Shown here: positions 1 to 11,614 of the stretch, piece after piece
Position numbering within the stretch: position 1 is the first letter of the stretch
How the letters are laid out: each line of letters starts with the position of its first letter
Source of the DNA: Azoarcus sp.
GTDB lineage: Bacteria; Pseudomonadota; Gammaproteobacteria; Burkholderiales; Rhodocyclaceae
DNA length: 64,000 nucleotides
Assembly (NCBI GenBank): GCA_030656215.1
Contig: JAUSOD010000070.1
Coordinates: 1-64,000 of the forward strand
Direction of reading: 5' to 3'
The notes under the pieces: generated by a model
Databases searched by the model: none
What the model was told of the DNA's origin: nothing
The model's input: only the letters and a program-made list of their open reading frames with translations
Program-made: the position numbers and the translations under genes

Positions 1-141
1 GAGATGGTCATGCCGGGTGACAACGTGTCGATCACGGTCAAGCTCATTGCCCCGATCGCCATGGAAGAAGGTCTGCGCTTCGCGATTCGCGAAGGCGGCC
101 GTACCGTTGGCGCCGGCGTCGTCGCCAAGATCATCGAGTAA
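1..141 (+). CDS. tuf: Elongation factor Tu, C-terminal part (truncated by window start)
   Basis: Frame 1 reads [46 protein letters not shown], the characteristic EF-Tu C-terminus, directly upstream of rpsJ. Confidence 0.97.
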
Positions 142-196
142 CACTTCTTGAGCGGGGTCGAGAGGCCCCGCGCATTCGCTCTTTGGGAACAACATC

Positions 197-508
197 ATGC
201 AAAGCCAGAAAATCCGTATCCGTCTGAAAGCGTTCGACTATCGCCTCATTGATCAGTCAGCGCTGGAAATCGTCGAAACAGCCAAGCGTACCGGTGCGGT
301 TGTCCGTGGCCCGGTGCCGCTGCCGACCCGGATCGAGCGCTTCGATCTGCTGCGTTCGCCGCACGTGAACAAGGCGTCGCGCGACCAGATGGAAATTCGT
401 ACCCATCAGCGCCTGATGGACATCATCGATCCGACGGACAAGACCGTTGATGCGCTGATGAAGCTGGATCTTCCGGCGGGTGTGGATGTGGAGATCAAGC
501 TGCAGTAA
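197..508 (+). CDS. rpsJ: 30S ribosomal protein S10
   Basis: [34 protein letters not shown]; first gene of S10 cluster. Confidence 0.98.
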   Translation: MQSQKIRIRLKAFDYRLIDQSALEIVETAKRTGAVVRGPVPLPTRIERFDLLRSPHVNKASRDQMEIRTHQRLMDIIDPTDKTVDALMKLDLPAGVDVEIKLQ

Positions 509-517
509 TTGCTGCGC

Positions 518-554
518 TTGCATTAGTTTCGATAGGGCCGGTATAATCCGGCCC
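518..554 (+). promoter_or_regulatory. Putative sigma70 promoter for rplC with inverted repeat around the -10
   Basis: TTGCAT (518-523), 18-nt spacer, TATAAT (542-547); TATAAT lies exactly between GGGCCGG (535-541) and CCGGCCC (548-554). Confidence 0.55.
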
Positions 555-622
555 TTGTGCCTTTTGGTGCAATTTATTGGTTCGACCCCCGGTCAATCGA
601 AACCGGGAATCAGGAGAAAAAA

Positions 623-1261
623 ATGAGTCTAGGCCTTGTAGGGCGCAAGGTCGGCATGACTCGCATCTTTGCCGAAGATGGTAGAACCATCCCGGTGACG
701 GTGCTTGACGTGTCCGACAATCGCGTGTCCCAGATCAAGACGCCTGAAACCGACGGTTATGCCGCGGTCCAGGTCGCAGTAGGTAAACGCCGCGCCAGTC
801 GCGTGGTGAAGTCTCTCGCCGGGCATCTCGCCAAGGCTGGAGTTGAGCCCTGCCGCATTCTGCGTGAATTCCGTCTCGAGGCCGATCAGATCGGTTCGTT
901 CAAGGCGGGTGACGTGGTGAGTGCCGACGTGTTCGCAGCCGGCCAGAAGGTCGATGTTACGGGCGTGTCCATCGGTAAGGGTTTTTCCGGTGTGCAGAAG
1001 CGTCATAATTTCGCTTCCAATCGTGCCTCGCACGGTAACTCGCTGTCGCACAATTCCGCCGGTTCCATCGGTATGGCGCAGGACCCCGGTCGTGTATTCC
1101 CTGGTAAGCGGATGGCCGGTCAGTACGGCAACGTCCAGGTGACGACGCAAGGTCTTGAGGTCGTTCGGGTGGATGTCGAGCGGCAACTGCTCCTGATCAA
1201 GGGTGCGGTGCCGGGCTCCAAGGGTGGCGACGTAGTCGTTCGTCCCGCGGTCAAGGCTTGA
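623..1261 (+). CDS. rplC: 50S ribosomal protein L3
   Basis: [28 protein letters not shown]; start taken at the internal Met after aggagaaaaaa RBS. Confidence 0.98.
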   Translation: MSLGLVGRKVGMTRIFAEDGRTIPVTVLDVSDNRVSQIKTPETDGYAAVQVAVGKRRASRVVKSLAGHLAKAGVEPCRILREFRLEADQIGSFKAGDVVSADVFAAGQKVDVTGVSIGKGFSGVQKRHNFASNRASHGNSLSHNSAGSIGMAQDPGRVFPGKRMAGQYGNVQVTTQGLEVVRVDVERQLLLIKGAVPGSKGGDVVVRPAVKA

Positions 1262-1275
1262 GGGGCGATTAGACA

Positions 1276-1896
1276 ATGGAACTGAAACTCTTGAATGATC
1301 AGGGTCAAGCTGCGTCGACGCTGCAAGCGTCCGATGTGCTGTTTGCCCGTGAGTATAACGAAGCGCTGATTCACCAGCTCGTGACCGCCTATCAGGCGAA
1401 TGCACGTTCGGGTAATCGTGCGCAGAAAGGCCGCTCGGAGATCGCCAAGTCGACCCGTAAGCCTTTCCGTCAGAAAGGTACGGGTAATGCGCGTGCCGGT
1501 ATGGCGTCAAGCCCGCTGTGGCGTGGCGGCGGCAAGATCTTTCCGAATTCGCCTGACGAGAACTTCTCGCAGAAAGTGAACCGCAAGATGTATCGCGCCG
1601 GTGTGGCAGCGATCCTCTCGCAGTTGGCTCGCGAAGATCGTCTCGCCATCGTGGAAAACTTCAGCGTCGAGGCGCCGAAGACCCGCATGCTGGTGCAGAA
1701 GCTGAAGGGAATGGGGCTGGATTCAGTGCTGGTGATCACCGACGGGCTGGATGAGAACCTGTTTCTGTCTTCGCGTAACCTGAACAAGGTGTTGGTGCTC
1801 GACGTCCACGAAGCCGATCCGGTGTCGCTGGTGCGTTTCCCGAAGGTGCTGGTCACCAAGGGTGCGCTGGCCAAGATGGAGGAGGCGTGGCAATGA
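1276..1896 (+). CDS. rplD: 50S ribosomal protein L4
   Basis: L4-like sequence, order between L3 and L23. Confidence 0.98.
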   Translation: MELKLLNDQGQAASTLQASDVLFAREYNEALIHQLVTAYQANARSGNRAQKGRSEIAKSTRKPFRQKGTGNARAGMASSPLWRGGGKIFPNSPDENFSQKVNRKMYRAGVAAILSQLAREDRLAIVENFSVEAPKTRMLVQKLKGMGLDSVLVITDGLDENLFLSSRNLNKVLVLDVHEADPVSLVRFPKVLVTKGALAKMEEAWQ

Positions 1897-2198
1897 GCGC
1901 TATTAACCAGGAACGTCTGCTGCAGGTGCTGCTCGCACCGCAGATCTCCGAGAAGGCGACGTATATCGCCGACAAGAACGAGCAGGTGGTGTTCAAGGTC
2001 GTCTCCGACGCAACCAAACCTGAAGTGAAGGCGGCTGTCGAGCTGCTGTTCAAGGTTGAGGTGAAGTCGGTGCAGGTCCTGAACGTCAAGGGCAAGGCCA
2101 AGCGCACGGGCAAGACCGCCGGTCGTCGCAAGGACTGGAAGAAGGCCTTCGTTTGCCTCAAGCCCGGCCAGGAAATCAACTTTGTGGCTGGGGAGTAA
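1893..2198 (+). CDS. rplW: 50S ribosomal protein L23
   Basis: [35 protein letters not shown] overlap with rplD. Confidence 0.97.
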   Translation: MSAINQERLLQVLLAPQISEKATYIADKNEQVVFKVVSDATKPEVKAAVELLFKVEVKSVQVLNVKGKAKRTGKTAGRRKDWKKAFVCLKPGQEINFVAGE

Positions 2199-2204
2199 TC
2201 AATC

Positions 2205-3032
2205 ATGGCACTGGTAAAACTCAAGCCTACATCGCCCGGCCGCCGTGCGATGGTCAAGGTGGTCAATCCCGACCTGCACAAGGGTCGGCCGTTCGACGCT
2301 TTGCTCGAAAAGAAGATCAGCAAGGCCGGTCGTAACAACAGCGGTCGCATCACGGTTCGTCACCAGGGTGGCGGTCACAAGATGCACTACCGGGTCATCG
2401 ATTTCCGTCGCAACAAGGACGGTATCGTGGCCAAGGTTGAGCGCCTCGAGTACGACCCCAACCGGTCGGCCAACATTGCACTGCTGTGCTATGCCGATGG
2501 CGAGCGTCGCTACATCATCGCGCCGCGCGGTGTGGTGGTCGGTCAGTCGATCGTGAGCGGTGTCGAAGCGCCGATCAAGCCGGGCAATGCACTTCCGATC
2601 CGCAATATTCCGGTCGGATCGACCATTCACTGCGTCGAGATGATGCCTGGCAAGGGCGCGCAAATGGCGCGTGCAGCCGGTACCTCCGTTCAGTTGCTGG
2701 CGCGTGAAGGTGTTTATGCTCAGCTGCGTCTGCGTTCCGGTGAAATTCGCCGGGTGCACGTCGAGTGCCGCGCCACGATTGGCGAGGTCGGCAACGAAGA
2801 GCATAGCCTGCGCAAGATCGGCAAGGCCGGCGCCAACCGCTGGCGTGGTATCCGCCCGACCGTTCGTGGTGTTGCCATGAACCCGGTGGATCACCCGCAC
2901 GGTGGTGGCGAAGGTCGTACTGGCGAAGGTCGCGTTTCGGTCAGCCCGTGGGGCACGCCTGCCAAGGGTTATCGTACCCGCAGCAACAAGCGTACCGACA
3001 CGATGATCGTGCAGCGTCGTCACAAGCGTTAA
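2205..3032 (+). CDS. rplB: 50S ribosomal protein L2
   Basis: [29 protein letters not shown]...[19 protein letters not shown]. Confidence 0.99.
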   Translation: MALVKLKPTSPGRRAMVKVVNPDLHKGRPFDALLEKKISKAGRNNSGRITVRHQGGGHKMHYRVIDFRRNKDGIVAKVERLEYDPNRSANIALLCYADGERRYIIAPRGVVVGQSIVSGVEAPIKPGNALPIRNIPVGSTIHCVEMMPGKGAQMARAAGTSVQLLAREGVYAQLRLRSGEIRRVHVECRATIGEVGNEEHSLRKIGKAGANRWRGIRPTVRGVAMNPVDHPHGGGEGRTGEGRVSVSPWGTPAKGYRTRSNKRTDTMIVQRRHKR

Positions 3033-3042
3033 GGGGTAACAG

Positions 3043-3318
3043 ATGGCACGTTCTATCAAGAAAGGCCCGTTCATCGACGCGCACCTTCTGAAGAAGGTCG
3101 ACGCCGCACGGGGTAGCAACGACAAGCGCCCGATCAAGACTTGGTCCCGTCGTTCCACCGTCCTGCCCGATTTTGTCGGCCTGACGATCGCTGTTCATAA
3201 TGGCCGCCAGCATATTCCGGTTTATGTGTCGGAAAACATGGTTGGCCACAAGCTCGGCGAGTTTGCGCTGACGCGTACCTTCAAGGGTCATGCGGCAAGC
3301 AAGAAGGCGAAGAGGTAA
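3043..3318 (+). CDS. rpsS: 30S ribosomal protein S19
   Basis: [20 protein letters not shown]. Confidence 0.99.
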   Translation: MARSIKKGPFIDAHLLKKVDAARGSNDKRPIKTWSRRSTVLPDFVGLTIAVHNGRQHIPVYVSENMVGHKLGEFALTRTFKGHAASKKAKR

Positions 3319-3320
3319 TC

Positions 3321-3650
3321 ATGGAAACCAAAGCAATTCTCCGTGGTGTTCGCCTCTCCGCGCAAAAGGGTCGCCTGGTGGCGGATCTGGTGCGCGGCCG
3401 GCCGGTTGGGCAGGCGCTCAACGTCCTGGCCTTCTCGCCCAAGAAAGGCGCCAAGATCATCCGCAAGGTGGTCGAGTCCGCAATCGCCAACGCCGAGCAC
3501 AATGACGGCGCCGATATCGATGCACTGAAGATCACGACGATCCATGTGGAAGAGGGTACGACGCTGAAGCGATTCACCGCGCGTGCGAAGGGTCGTGGAA
3601 ATCGTATTTCCAAGCCCACCTGCCACATTTACGTGACCGTCGGCGAGTAA
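3321..3650 (+). CDS. rplV: 50S ribosomal protein L22
   Basis: [29 protein letters not shown]. Confidence 0.98.
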   Translation: METKAILRGVRLSAQKGRLVADLVRGRPVGQALNVLAFSPKKGAKIIRKVVESAIANAEHNDGADIDALKITTIHVEEGTTLKRFTARAKGRGNRISKPTCHIYVTVGE

Positions 3651-3659
3651 GGAGCAGAT

Positions 3660-4415
3660 ATGGGTCAGAAAATACATCCCACCGGATTCCGCCTCGCCGT
3701 CACGCGTGACTGGAGTTCCCGTTGGTACGCGTCGAGCAAAGATTTTCCGAAAATGTTGCAGGAAGATCTGAAGGTCCGCGATTACTTGAAGAAGCGTCTT
3801 GCTCATGCATCGGTTGCCCGCGTGGTTATCGAGCGGCCGGCCAAGAATGCACGTATCACCCTGTACAGCGCACGTCCTGGCGTGGTGATCGGCAAGAAGG
3901 GTGAGGATATCGAGGCGCTCAAGCGTGATCTTCAAAAGATCATCGGCGTGCCGGTGCACGTGAATATCGAAGAAATTCGCAAGCCGGAAATTGACGCCAA
4001 GCTGATTGCGGATTCGATTGCACAGCAGCTTGAGAAGCGGATCATGTTCCGTCGCGCGATGAAGCGTGCGATGCAAAATGCCATGCGTCTGGGTGCTCAG
4101 GGCATCAAGATCATGAGTGCCGGGCGTCTCAACGGTGCCGAAATTGCGCGTACCGAGTGGTATCGCGAAGGTCGTGTTCCGCTCCACACCCTGCGCGCGA
4201 ACATCGATTACGGTGTCTCGGAAGCAAAAACCACCTACGGCATCATCGGCATCAAGGTCTGGGTTTACAAGGGCGAGATGCTGGGTCGTAACGAACAGCC
4301 GGTTGCCGCCGAGCCGGAAGCTGACGCCCGTCGTGCTCGCCGTGGTGCGCCGCGTGATGATGCTCGTCCGGGTCGTCGTCCCGCCCGCCGGCCTGAAGAA
4401 AGCAGGAGCGAATAA
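3660..4415 (+). CDS. rpsC: 30S ribosomal protein S3
   Basis: [29 protein letters not shown]. Confidence 0.99.
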   Translation: MGQKIHPTGFRLAVTRDWSSRWYASSKDFPKMLQEDLKVRDYLKKRLAHASVARVVIERPAKNARITLYSARPGVVIGKKGEDIEALKRDLQKIIGVPVHVNIEEIRKPEIDAKLIADSIAQQLEKRIMFRRAMKRAMQNAMRLGAQGIKIMSAGRLNGAEIARTEWYREGRVPLHTLRANIDYGVSEAKTTYGIIGIKVWVYKGEMLGRNEQPVAAEPEADARRARRGAPRDDARPGRRPARRPEESRSE

Positions 4416-4828
4416 TGCTGCAGCCGTCGAGAAGAAAGTATCGCAAGGAGCAGAAGGGTCGTAACACGGGTGTAGCTACTCGTGGCGCCAAGGTGAGCTT
4501 CGGGGATTTTGGCCTGAAGGCTGTCGGGCGTGGTCGCCTGACGGCACGTCAGATTGAGTCCGCGCGTCGTGCGATGACGCGTCACATCAAGCGTGGCGGC
4601 CGGATCTGGATCCGCATTTTCCCGGACAAGCCGATTTCGCGTAAGCCGGCTGAAGTCCGTATGGGTAACGGTAAGGGCAATCCCGAGTACTGGGTCGCAG
4701 AGATCCAGCCGGGCAAGGTGCTCTACGAAATGGATGGCGTGGACGAAACGCTTGCGCGTGAAGCATTCCGGCTTGCAGCCGCAAAGCTTCCGCTCGAGAC
4801 CGTGTTCGTTACCCGTCAGATGGGGTAA
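4415..4828 (+). CDS. rplP: 50S ribosomal protein L16
   Basis: [36 protein letters not shown]. Confidence 0.99.
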   Translation: MLQPSRRKYRKEQKGRNTGVATRGAKVSFGDFGLKAVGRGRLTARQIESARRAMTRHIKRGGRIWIRIFPDKPISRKPAEVRMGNGKGNPEYWVAEIQPGKVLYEMDGVDETLAREAFRLAAAKLPLETVFVTRQMG

Positions 4829-4830
4829 GC

Positions 4831-5025
4831 ATGAAAGTGAGTGAACTCCGCGCGAAGAGCGCTGATGAATTGAACCAGGAGTTGCTCGAGCTGCTGAAGG
4901 CGCAGTTTTCTCTGCGCATGCAACATGCAACACAGCAACTCGGCAATACGAGCCAAATGGGCAAGGTGCGTCGCGACATCGCGCGTGTCCGTACGCTCCT
5001 TCGCGAAAAGGCGGATCTGAAATGA
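4831..5025 (+). CDS. rpmC: 50S ribosomal protein L29
   Basis: [39 protein letters not shown]. Confidence 0.98.
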   Translation: MKVSELRAKSADELNQELLELLKAQFSLRMQHATQQLGNTSQMGKVRRDIARVRTLLREKADLK

Positions 5026-5291
5026 GCGAGCAAGCTGTGAAGGTTCGCCGCGCCCTCGTCGGGCGTGTCGTGAGCGACAAGATGGACAAGACGGTGACGG
5101 TGCTCGTCGAGCGTCGCGTCAAGCATCCGCTTTACGGCAAGATCATTACCCGTTCGGCCAAGTACCATGCGCATGTCGAGGATGGTGCCGCCACCCAGGG
5201 TGATCTGGTCGAAATTGAAGAGTGCCGACCCATTTCACGCACAAAGACTTGGAAAGTGACGCAAGTCCTGGAAAAGGCGAGTGTGATCTGA
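5022..5291 (+). CDS. rpsQ: 30S ribosomal protein S17
   Basis: S17 signature [29 protein letters not shown] overlap with rpmC. Confidence 0.98.
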   Translation: MSEQAVKVRRALVGRVVSDKMDKTVTVLVERRVKHPLYGKIITRSAKYHAHVEDGAATQGDLVEIEECRPISRTKTWKVTQVLEKASVI

Positions 5292-5316
5292 TTGGTTGGT
5301 TTGCAATATTTGTTTG

Positions 5317-5351
5317 AACAGCTTGGCGTGCATGCGCCAAGCTGTTATACT
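5317..5351 (+). promoter_or_regulatory. Putative spc-operon promoter overlapping a 12-bp inverted repeat
   Basis: TTGGCG (5323-5328), 17-nt spacer, TATACT (5346-5351); inverted repeat AACAGCTTGGCG (5317-5328) / CGCCAAGCTGTT (5335-5346). Confidence 0.6.
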
Positions 5352-5440
5352 TTCAAATCTTGCTCCGGGATTCGTCGGGGCATCCTACCCTGACGGGTTC
5401 CAATACTGACCGCGACGCGGGATAAGTTGGAGATAAATTC

Positions 5441-5809
5441 ATGATTCAAATGCAGTCCAGGCTCGACGTAGCCGACAACACCGGCGCACGGTCGGTGATG
5501 TGCATCAAGGTGCTCGGCGGATCGAAGCGTCGGTATGCCGGTATCGGTGACATTATCAAGGTCACCATTAAGGATGCTGCACCTCGCGGTCGCGTCAAAA
5601 AGGGTGATGTCTACAACGCTGTTGTGGTTCGCACTGCCAAGGGAGTTCGTCGTCCGGATGGATCGCTTGTCAAGTTCGACAACAATGCGGCTGTGCTTTT
5701 GAACAATAAGCTTGAGCCAATCGGCACCCGCATCTTCGGGCCGGTGACGCGTGAGCTGCGAACGGAACGGTTCATGAAGATCGTCTCGCTTGCGCCGGAA
5801 GTGCTCTGA
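5441..5809 (+). CDS. rplN: 50S ribosomal protein L14
   Basis: [33 protein letters not shown]. Confidence 0.99.
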   Translation: MIQMQSRLDVADNTGARSVMCIKVLGGSKRRYAGIGDIIKVTIKDAAPRGRVKKGDVYNAVVVRTAKGVRRPDGSLVKFDNNAAVLLNNKLEPIGTRIFGPVTRELRTERFMKIVSLAPEVL

Positions 5810-5821
5810 GGAGTCGATGAG

Positions 5822-6139
5822 ATGAACAAAATCCGCAAGGGTGATGAGGTCGTGGTGTTGACGGGTAAAGACCGTGGGCGCCGGGGCGCCGTTGTGCGTC
5901 GTGTCGACGACGAGCGCCTGGTGGTAGAGGGTGTGAATCGGGTGAAGAAGCATGTCCGCCCGAATCCGCTCAAGGGTGAAGTGGGTGGTATCGTTGAAAA
6001 AGAGATGCCCATTCATGTTTCGAACATCGCGCTGTTCAATCCCGCGTCTCAGAAGGCTGATCGCGTAGGGATCAAGGTGCTTGAGGATGGTCGCAAGGCC
6101 CGCTTCTTCAAGTCGAACGGCGAGCTGGTGGACGCGTAA
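5822..6139 (+). CDS. rplX: 50S ribosomal protein L24
   Basis: [26 protein letters not shown]. Confidence 0.98.
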   Translation: MNKIRKGDEVVVLTGKDRGRRGAVVRRVDDERLVVEGVNRVKKHVRPNPLKGEVGGIVEKEMPIHVSNIALFNPASQKADRVGIKVLEDGRKARFFKSNGELVDA

Positions 6140-6148
6140 GGAGTGACG

Positions 6149-6688
6149 ATGGCTCGCTTTCAACAGATTTACAAGGATTCGGTAGTTCCTGAGCTGCTCA
6201 AGCAGTTTAGCTACAAGTCCGTCATGGAAGTGCCGCGCATCACCAAGATCACCCTGAACATGGGTGTCGGTGAGGCTGTTGGCGACAAGAAAGTTCTTGA
6301 GCACGCAATTGGCGACATGACCAAGATTGCCGGTCAGAAGCCGGTCTCGACCAAGGCGCGCAAATCGATTGCGGGCTTCAAGATTCGTGACGGTTATCCG
6401 ATTGGCTGCATGGTCACGTTGCGCGGCCCCAAGATGTACGAGTTTCTTGATCGCCTGGTCACGGTTGCGCTGCCGCGCGTGCGTGACTTCCGCGGTATTG
6501 CATCGAAGGGTTTTGATGGTCGCGGAAACTATAACCTCGGCGTCAAAGAGCAGATCATCTTTCCGGAAATCGAGTACGACAAGATCGATGCGCTCCGCGG
6601 GATGAACATCAGCATCACGACGACGGCCAAGAACGACCAGGAAGCGCGTGCGCTGCTGGCTTCGTTCAAGTTCCCGTTCAAGAATTGA
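6149..6688 (+). CDS. rplE: 50S ribosomal protein L5
   Basis: [43 protein letters not shown]; alternative start 6143. Confidence 0.98.
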   Translation: MARFQQIYKDSVVPELLKQFSYKSVMEVPRITKITLNMGVGEAVGDKKVLEHAIGDMTKIAGQKPVSTKARKSIAGFKIRDGYPIGCMVTLRGPKMYEFLDRLVTVALPRVRDFRGIASKGFDGRGNYNLGVKEQIIFPEIEYDKIDALRGMNISITTTAKNDQEARALLASFKFPFKN

Positions 6689-6695
6689 GGGTGAT

Positions 6696-7001
6696 ATGGC
6701 GAAACTGGCTCTGATCAATCGCGAAGAGAAGCGTCGTAAGACGGTGGAAAAATACGCCGCCAAGCGCGCTGCACTCAACGCACAGATCAATGATCTGAAG
6801 CTGTCCGAAGAAGAGCGCATGACTGCTCGTCTTTCGTTGCAGCAACTGCCGCGCAATGCAAGCCCGGTACGTGCTCGCAATCGTTGCAGTCTGACGGGGC
6901 GCCCGCGTGGTGTGTTCCGCAAGTTTGGTCTGTGCCGTAACAAGCTGCGGGAAATTGCTTTCCGCGGCGAAGTGCCTGGCATGACCAAGGCGAGCTGGTA
7001 A
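6696..7001 (+). CDS. rpsN: 30S ribosomal protein S14
   Basis: [33 protein letters not shown]...[26 protein letters not shown]. Confidence 0.98.
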   Translation: MAKLALINREEKRRKTVEKYAAKRAALNAQINDLKLSEEERMTARLSLQQLPRNASPVRARNRCSLTGRPRGVFRKFGLCRNKLREIAFRGEVPGMTKASW

Positions 7002-7014
7002 GGAGAATAGAAAG

Positions 7015-7410
7015 ATGAGTATGTCCGATCCGATCGCCGACATGCTGACGCGGATTCGCAATGGGCAGCAAGCCCAGAAAGCGAACGTGAGCATGCCCTC
7101 GTCGAAAGTGAAGGTGGCGATCGCCAAGGTTCTTCAGGATGAAGGCTATATCGATGGCTACGTGGTCCGTGATATTGACGGCAAGCCGCAGCTCGATGTC
7201 GCACTCAAATACTATGCAGGTCGCCCGGTTATCGAGCGCATTGAGCGAGTGAGCCGGCCTGGCTTGCGCGTTTATAAAGGCAGTGAAGATCTGCCCCGCG
7301 TGATGAATGGTCTCGGTGTGGCAATTGTGTCTACCCCCAAAGGTTTGATGACTGATCGTACCGCCCGCTCCAGTCGGGTTGGTGGTGAAGTTATCTGCCT
7401 GGTCGCCTAA
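7015..7410 (+). CDS. rpsH: 30S ribosomal protein S8
   Basis: [33 protein letters not shown]. Confidence 0.99.
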   Translation: MSMSDPIADMLTRIRNGQQAQKANVSMPSSKVKVAIAKVLQDEGYIDGYVVRDIDGKPQLDVALKYYAGRPVIERIERVSRPGLRVYKGSEDLPRVMNGLGVAIVSTPKGLMTDRTARSSRVGGEVICLVA

Positions 7411-7421
7411 AGGGGGATCTC

Positions 7422-7955
7422 ATGTCTCGTGTAGCTAAGAATCCGGTTGCGATTCCCGGTGGCGTCGAAGTCACGATCTCGGCCGCAGAACTTGCCATTA
7501 AAGGGCCGCTGGGCACCATCCGTCAGGCAATCAGCCCGGCGGTGACGGTCGAGCGTGAGGGCGATATGCTCGTGTGCAAGGCGCGCGAGGGTGTGGCCAA
7601 CGCGGTTGCGATGTCGGGCACCATTCGGTCGCTGGTGAACAACATGGTCATCGGAGTCACCAAAGGCTTCGAGCGCAAGCTCAACCTGGTTGGCGTGGGT
7701 TATCGCGCGCAGGCCCAGGGCGACAAGTTGAATCTCTCGCTGGGTTTCTCCCATCCCGTGGTGCACCAGTTGCCCGACGGCGTGAAGGCTGAAACTCCCA
7801 CCCAGACCGAAATCGTGATCAGAGGTATCGACAAGCAGCAGGTCGGTCAGGTCGCGGCCGAGGTAAGGGCATACCGCTCTCCCGAGCCCTACAAGGGTAA
7901 GGGCGTCCGTTATTCGGACGAAGTGGTTATGCTCAAGGAAACCAAGAAGAAGTAA
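7422..7955 (+). CDS. rplF: 50S ribosomal protein L6
   Basis: [31 protein letters not shown]. Confidence 0.99.
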   Translation: MSRVAKNPVAIPGGVEVTISAAELAIKGPLGTIRQAISPAVTVEREGDMLVCKAREGVANAVAMSGTIRSLVNNMVIGVTKGFERKLNLVGVGYRAQAQGDKLNLSLGFSHPVVHQLPDGVKAETPTQTEIVIRGIDKQQVGQVAAEVRAYRSPEPYKGKGVRYSDEVVMLKETKKK

Positions 7956-7966
7956 GGCGGTTCGTC

Positions 7967-8320
7967 ATGAACAAGAAAGAAACTCGTCTTCGCCGTGCGC
8001 GCAAAACTCGCGCCAAGATTGCGGAGCTCAAGGCGGTGCGCCTCACCGTGTTCCGTACCAACTGCCATATGTACGCCCAGGTGATTTCGGGCTGCGGGTC
8101 GGTTGTACTGGCTGCTGCTTCGACAGTCGAGCCGGCAGTGCGGGCACAGGTTGCCAACGGCGGCAACAAGCAGGCAGCAGAAGTGGTCGGCAAGTTGATC
8201 GCCGAGCGCGCAAAGGCTGCCGGGATCGAGACGGTGGCGTTCGACCGCTCGGGCTTCCTCTATCATGGCCGCGTCAAGACGTTGGCTGAGGCTGCCCGCG
8301 AAGGCGGCCTTAAGTTCTAA
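7967..8320 (+). CDS. rplR: 50S ribosomal protein L18
   Basis: [39 protein letters not shown]. Confidence 0.98.
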   Translation: MNKKETRLRRARKTRAKIAELKAVRLTVFRTNCHMYAQVISGCGSVVLAAASTVEPAVRAQVANGGNKQAAEVVGKLIAERAKAAGIETVAFDRSGFLYHGRVKTLAEAAREGGLKF

Positions 8321-8332
8321 GCGAGGATTCGA

Positions 8333-8857
8333 ATGGCTAAGCAACAAAGCAAGCGCCCGCAAGCCTCCGAGGAGCGCGACGACGGACTGCGCGAAAAAAT
8401 GGTCGCGATCAATCGCGTCACCAAGGTCGTGAAGGGTGGTCGTATTCTCGGCTTCGCCGCACTGACGGTGGTCGGTGATGGTGATGGCGGTATCGGTATG
8501 GGCAAGGGCAAGTCGCGGGAAGTGCCGGTAGCGGTGCAGAAGGCGATGGACGAGGCGCGGCGCAAGCTCGCCAAGGTGCCGCTCAAGAACGGTACGCTTC
8601 ATCACACCGTGATCGGCAAGCATGGCGCCGCTTCGGTGCTGATGCAGCCGGCGCCCGTCGGTACCGGCATCATTGCCGGTGGCCCGATGCGTGCTGTGTT
8701 CGAGGTGATGGGCGTGACCGACATCATCTGCAAATGCATCGGCTCCACCAATCCGTACAACGTGGTGCGTGCCACGATCAGCGGGCTGATGGCGATCAAC
8801 ACCCCGTCAGTGATTGCAGCCAAGCGCGGCAAGACTGTCGAAGAGATTCTGGGGTAA
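8333..8857 (+). CDS. rpsE: 30S ribosomal protein S5
   Basis: [47 protein letters not shown]. Confidence 0.99.
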   Translation: MAKQQSKRPQASEERDDGLREKMVAINRVTKVVKGGRILGFAALTVVGDGDGGIGMGKGKSREVPVAVQKAMDEARRKLAKVPLKNGTLHHTVIGKHGAASVLMQPAPVGTGIIAGGPMRAVFEVMGVTDIICKCIGSTNPYNVVRATISGLMAINTPSVIAAKRGKTVEEILG

Positions 8858-8860
8858 GCG

Positions 8861-9043
8861 ATGACCGACAAGAAAATCAAGGTCACGCTCGTAAAGAGCG
8901 TGATCGGAACCAAACAATCACACCGTGCGACGGTTCGTGGTCTGGGCCTTCGTCGCCTGAACCACTGCGTTGAGTTGATCGATACCCCGGAGGTTCGGGG
9001 CATGATCAACAAGGTGTCCTATCTGGTTAAGTACGAGGCTTGA
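8861..9043 (+). CDS. rpmD: 50S ribosomal protein L30
   Basis: [38 protein letters not shown]. Confidence 0.98.
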   Translation: MTDKKIKVTLVKSVIGTKQSHRATVRGLGLRRLNHCVELIDTPEVRGMINKVSYLVKYEA

Positions 9044-9044
9044 A

Positions 9045-9485
9045 ATGCGCCTGAATACGATTAAGCCCGCTGCTGGCTCGAAGTTCACGGCCAAGCGCGT
9101 TGGCCGCGGCATGGGTAGCGGCCTGGGAAAGACCTGCGGTAGGGGTCACAAGGGTCAAAAGTCCCGCGCCGGTGGCTTTCACAAGGTTGGCTTCGAGGGC
9201 GGTCAGATGCCCCTGCAACGTCGTCTGCCAAAGCGCGGGTTTGTCTCGCTGACGCGTGCCCGTAACGCTGAAGTGCGACTGTCCGAACTCGCTGCGCTGC
9301 CGGTTGATGAGGTCGATCTTTTGGTATTGATGCAGGCCGGTGTCATTCCTGCGGATTCGCTTTCGGCCAAGGTTGTTCTGTCCGGTGATCTCGGTAGCAA
9401 GAAAGTTGTGCTCCGCGGTGTCGGTGCTACGCGTGGTGCCCGTGCAGCCATTGAGGCTGCTGGTGGTTCCGTGGCGGCAGAGTAA
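9045..9485 (+). CDS. rplO: 50S ribosomal protein L15
   Basis: [44 protein letters not shown]. Confidence 0.98.
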   Translation: MRLNTIKPAAGSKFTAKRVGRGMGSGLGKTCGRGHKGQKSRAGGFHKVGFEGGQMPLQRRLPKRGFVSLTRARNAEVRLSELAALPVDEVDLLVLMQAGVIPADSLSAKVVLSGDLGSKKVVLRGVGATRGARAAIEAAGGSVAAE

Positions 9486-9499
9486 GCAAGGGTACGGTT

Positions 9500-10825
9500 G
9501 TGGCCAATTCAGCTGCCACGGTTGGGAAAGCCGGGCGTTTTGGCGATCTGAAGAACCGGTTGTTGTTTTTGATCGGTGCTTTGATCGTCTACCGCCTTGG
9601 TGCCCATATACCGGTTCCCGGCATCGACCCCGAACGGCTTGCGGAGTTGTTCCAGTCGCAGGCCGGCGGAATTCTGGGTGTTTTCAACCTGTTTTCCGGG
9701 GGAGCGTTGTCACGCTTCACGATCTTTGCCTTGGGGATCATGCCTTACATCTCGGCATCGATCATCATGCAGTTGATGACGGTGGCGGTTCCGCAGTTCG
9801 AGGCCTTGAAAAAGGAAGGCGAGGCGGGTAGACGGAAGATTACGCAGTACACCCGATACGGGACGTTGGTCCTGGCGTTTGCGCAGGGACTTGGAATATC
9901 GATTGCCCTTGAAGGGCAGGCCGGGTTGGTGCTTGATCCTGGCTTGATGTTCCGTTTCGTAACGGTAGCAACGCTGGTTACCGGCACGATGTTCCTGATG
10001 TGGATGGGCGAGCAGATCACCGAGCGCGGCATCGGAAACGGGATTTCGCTGATCATTTTCGCAGGTATCGTGGCGGGCTTGCCCAGCGCGATCGGGGGGC
10101 TTTTTGAACTGGTTCGCACCGGTGCAATGCATCCCTTCACTGCCTTGCTGATTTGCGTACTGGTTGTGGTGGTGACCGGGTTTGTGGTGTTCGTGGAACG
10201 TGGGCAGCGCAAGATTTTGGTGAATTACGCCAAGCGGCAGGTTGGCAACAAGGTGTTTGGCGGGCAAAGCTCCCATCTGCCGCTGAAGCTGAACATGTCC
10301 GGGGTGATTCCGCCGATCTTTGCGTCGAGCATTATTCTGTTCCCGGCAACGCTTGGGCAGTGGTTTGGTGCTTCCGAGGGCATGACGTGGTTGCGTGATA
10401 TTGCATCGACGCTTTCTCCCGGGCAGCCGATCTACGTGATGCTCTACGCCGTTGCAATTGTGTTTTTCTGCTTTTTCTACACCGCGCTGGTGTTTAATGC
10501 GCGTGAAACAGCGGACAACCTGAAGAAGAGTGGTGCGTTTGTGCCGGGAATCCGGCCAGGCGATCAGACTGCGCGCTACATCGACAAGATCCTGATGCGT
10601 CTTACGCTTGCAGGTGCGGTCTACATCACCCTGGTTTGCCTGCTGCCAGAGTTTCTGATCCTGAAATGGAATGTACCGTTCTACTTCGGTGGCACGTCGC
10701 TGCTGATCATTGTGGTTGTGACGATGGATTTCATGACTCAAGTTCAGGCATCGGTGATGTCTCACCAGTATGAAAGCCTGTTGAAGAAAGCGAATTTCAA
10801 AGGTGCAGGTCTCCCAATCAGGTGA
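9500..10825 (+). CDS. secY: Preprotein translocase subunit SecY
   Basis: [31 protein letters not shown]; multiple TM segments, position after rplO. Confidence 0.99.
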   Translation: MANSAATVGKAGRFGDLKNRLLFLIGALIVYRLGAHIPVPGIDPERLAELFQSQAGGILGVFNLFSGGALSRFTIFALGIMPYISASIIMQLMTVAVPQFEALKKEGEAGRRKITQYTRYGTLVLAFAQGLGISIALEGQAGLVLDPGLMFRFVTVATLVTGTMFLMWMGEQITERGIGNGISLIIFAGIVAGLPSAIGGLFELVRTGAMHPFTALLICVLVVVVTGFVVFVERGQRKILVNYAKRQVGNKVFGGQSSHLPLKLNMSGVIPPIFASSIILFPATLGQWFGASEGMTWLRDIASTLSPGQPIYVMLYAVAIVFFCFFYTALVFNARETADNLKKSGAFVPGIRPGDQTARYIDKILMRLTLAGAVYITLVCLLPEFLILKWNVPFYFGGTSLLIIVVVTMDFMTQVQASVMSHQYESLLKKANFKGAGLPIR

Positions 10826-10828
10826 GAG

Positions 10829-11047
10829 ATGGCGAAGGAAGACGTAATCGAGATGCAGGGCGAGGTTACCGAAAACCTGCCCAATGCAACGTTCAGGGTG
10901 AAACTCGAGAACGGTCATGTGGTGCTCGGACATATTTCCGGGAAGATGAGGATGCACTACATCCGGATTCTTCCCGGTGACAAGGTTACTGTCCAACTGA
11001 CCCCGTATGACCTGACCAGGGGTCGGATCGTGTTCCGGACCAAGTGA
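10829..11047 (+). CDS. infA: Translation initiation factor IF-1
   Basis: [67 protein letters not shown]. Confidence 0.98.
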   Translation: MAKEDVIEMQGEVTENLPNATFRVKLENGHVVLGHISGKMRMHYIRILPGDKVTVQLTPYDLTRGRIVFRTK

Positions 11048-11072
11048 AAGAAATTAGAAACAGGAGCAAGTC

Positions 11073-11186
11073 ATGAGAGTCCAGGCTTCAGTAAAGAGGA
11101 TCTGCCGCAACTGCAAGATCATCCGTCGTAAGGGTGTAGTGCGGGTTATCTGCACCGATCCGCGACACAAGCAGCGCCAGGGTTGA
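11073..11186 (+). CDS. rpmJ: 50S ribosomal protein L36 (zinc-ligand form)
   Basis: Manual translation [37 protein letters not shown] (37 aa; absent from the supplied ORF track because it is short). Confidence 0.98.
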   Translation: MRVQASVKRICRNCKIIRRKGVVRVICTDPRHKQRQG

Positions 11187-11239
11187 TCTTCTCAGTCCCA
11201 GGTATTACTATTTAATGTTTAGCGTTTTGGGGTAAACGA

Positions 11240-11602
11240 ATGGCCCGTATTGCTGGGGTAAACATTCCCAACCACAAGCATGCCGAGATCGCGCTGACCG
11301 CTGTCTATGGGATCGGCCGTTCGCGTGCTCAAAAGATTTGCGATGCTGCTGGTATCGTCCGTTCGGTAAAGATGAAAGATCTGACCGAGTCGGACATGGA
11401 GAAGCTGCGCGATGAAGTGGCTAGGTTTGTGGTGGAAGGCGACCTTCGTCGCGAAGTAACCATGAACATCAAGCGTCTGATGGACCTGGGTTGCTACCGC
11501 GGTGTTCGTCACCGTCGTGGTCTTCCGTGTCGCGGTCAGCGGACGCGCACCAATGCTCGTACCCGCAAGGGTCCGCGCAAGGCGATCGCTGGCAAGAAGT
11601 GA
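11240..11602 (+). CDS. rpsM: 30S ribosomal protein S13
   Basis: [34 protein letters not shown]. Confidence 0.99.
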   Translation: MARIAGVNIPNHKHAEIALTAVYGIGRSRAQKICDAAGIVRSVKMKDLTESDMEKLRDEVARFVVEGDLRREVTMNIKRLMDLGCYRGVRHRRGLPCRGQRTRTNARTRKGPRKAIAGKK

Positions 11603-11614
11603 TAGGAACCAATA

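Noticed and set aside
629-1510. 293-aa minus-strand ORF opposite rplC/rplD
   Set aside because: Shadow ORF antisense to conserved genes, no recognisable family
5345-7204. 619-aa minus-strand ORF opposite rplN-rpsH
   Set aside because: Antisense to five well-supported ribosomal protein genes; low-complexity His/Arg/Leu-rich translation typical of shadow ORFs in GC-rich coding DNA
11187-11239. Possible regulatory element between rpmJ and rpsM
   Set aside because: Short AT-richer spacer, but no convincing promoter pair or stem-loop could be supported
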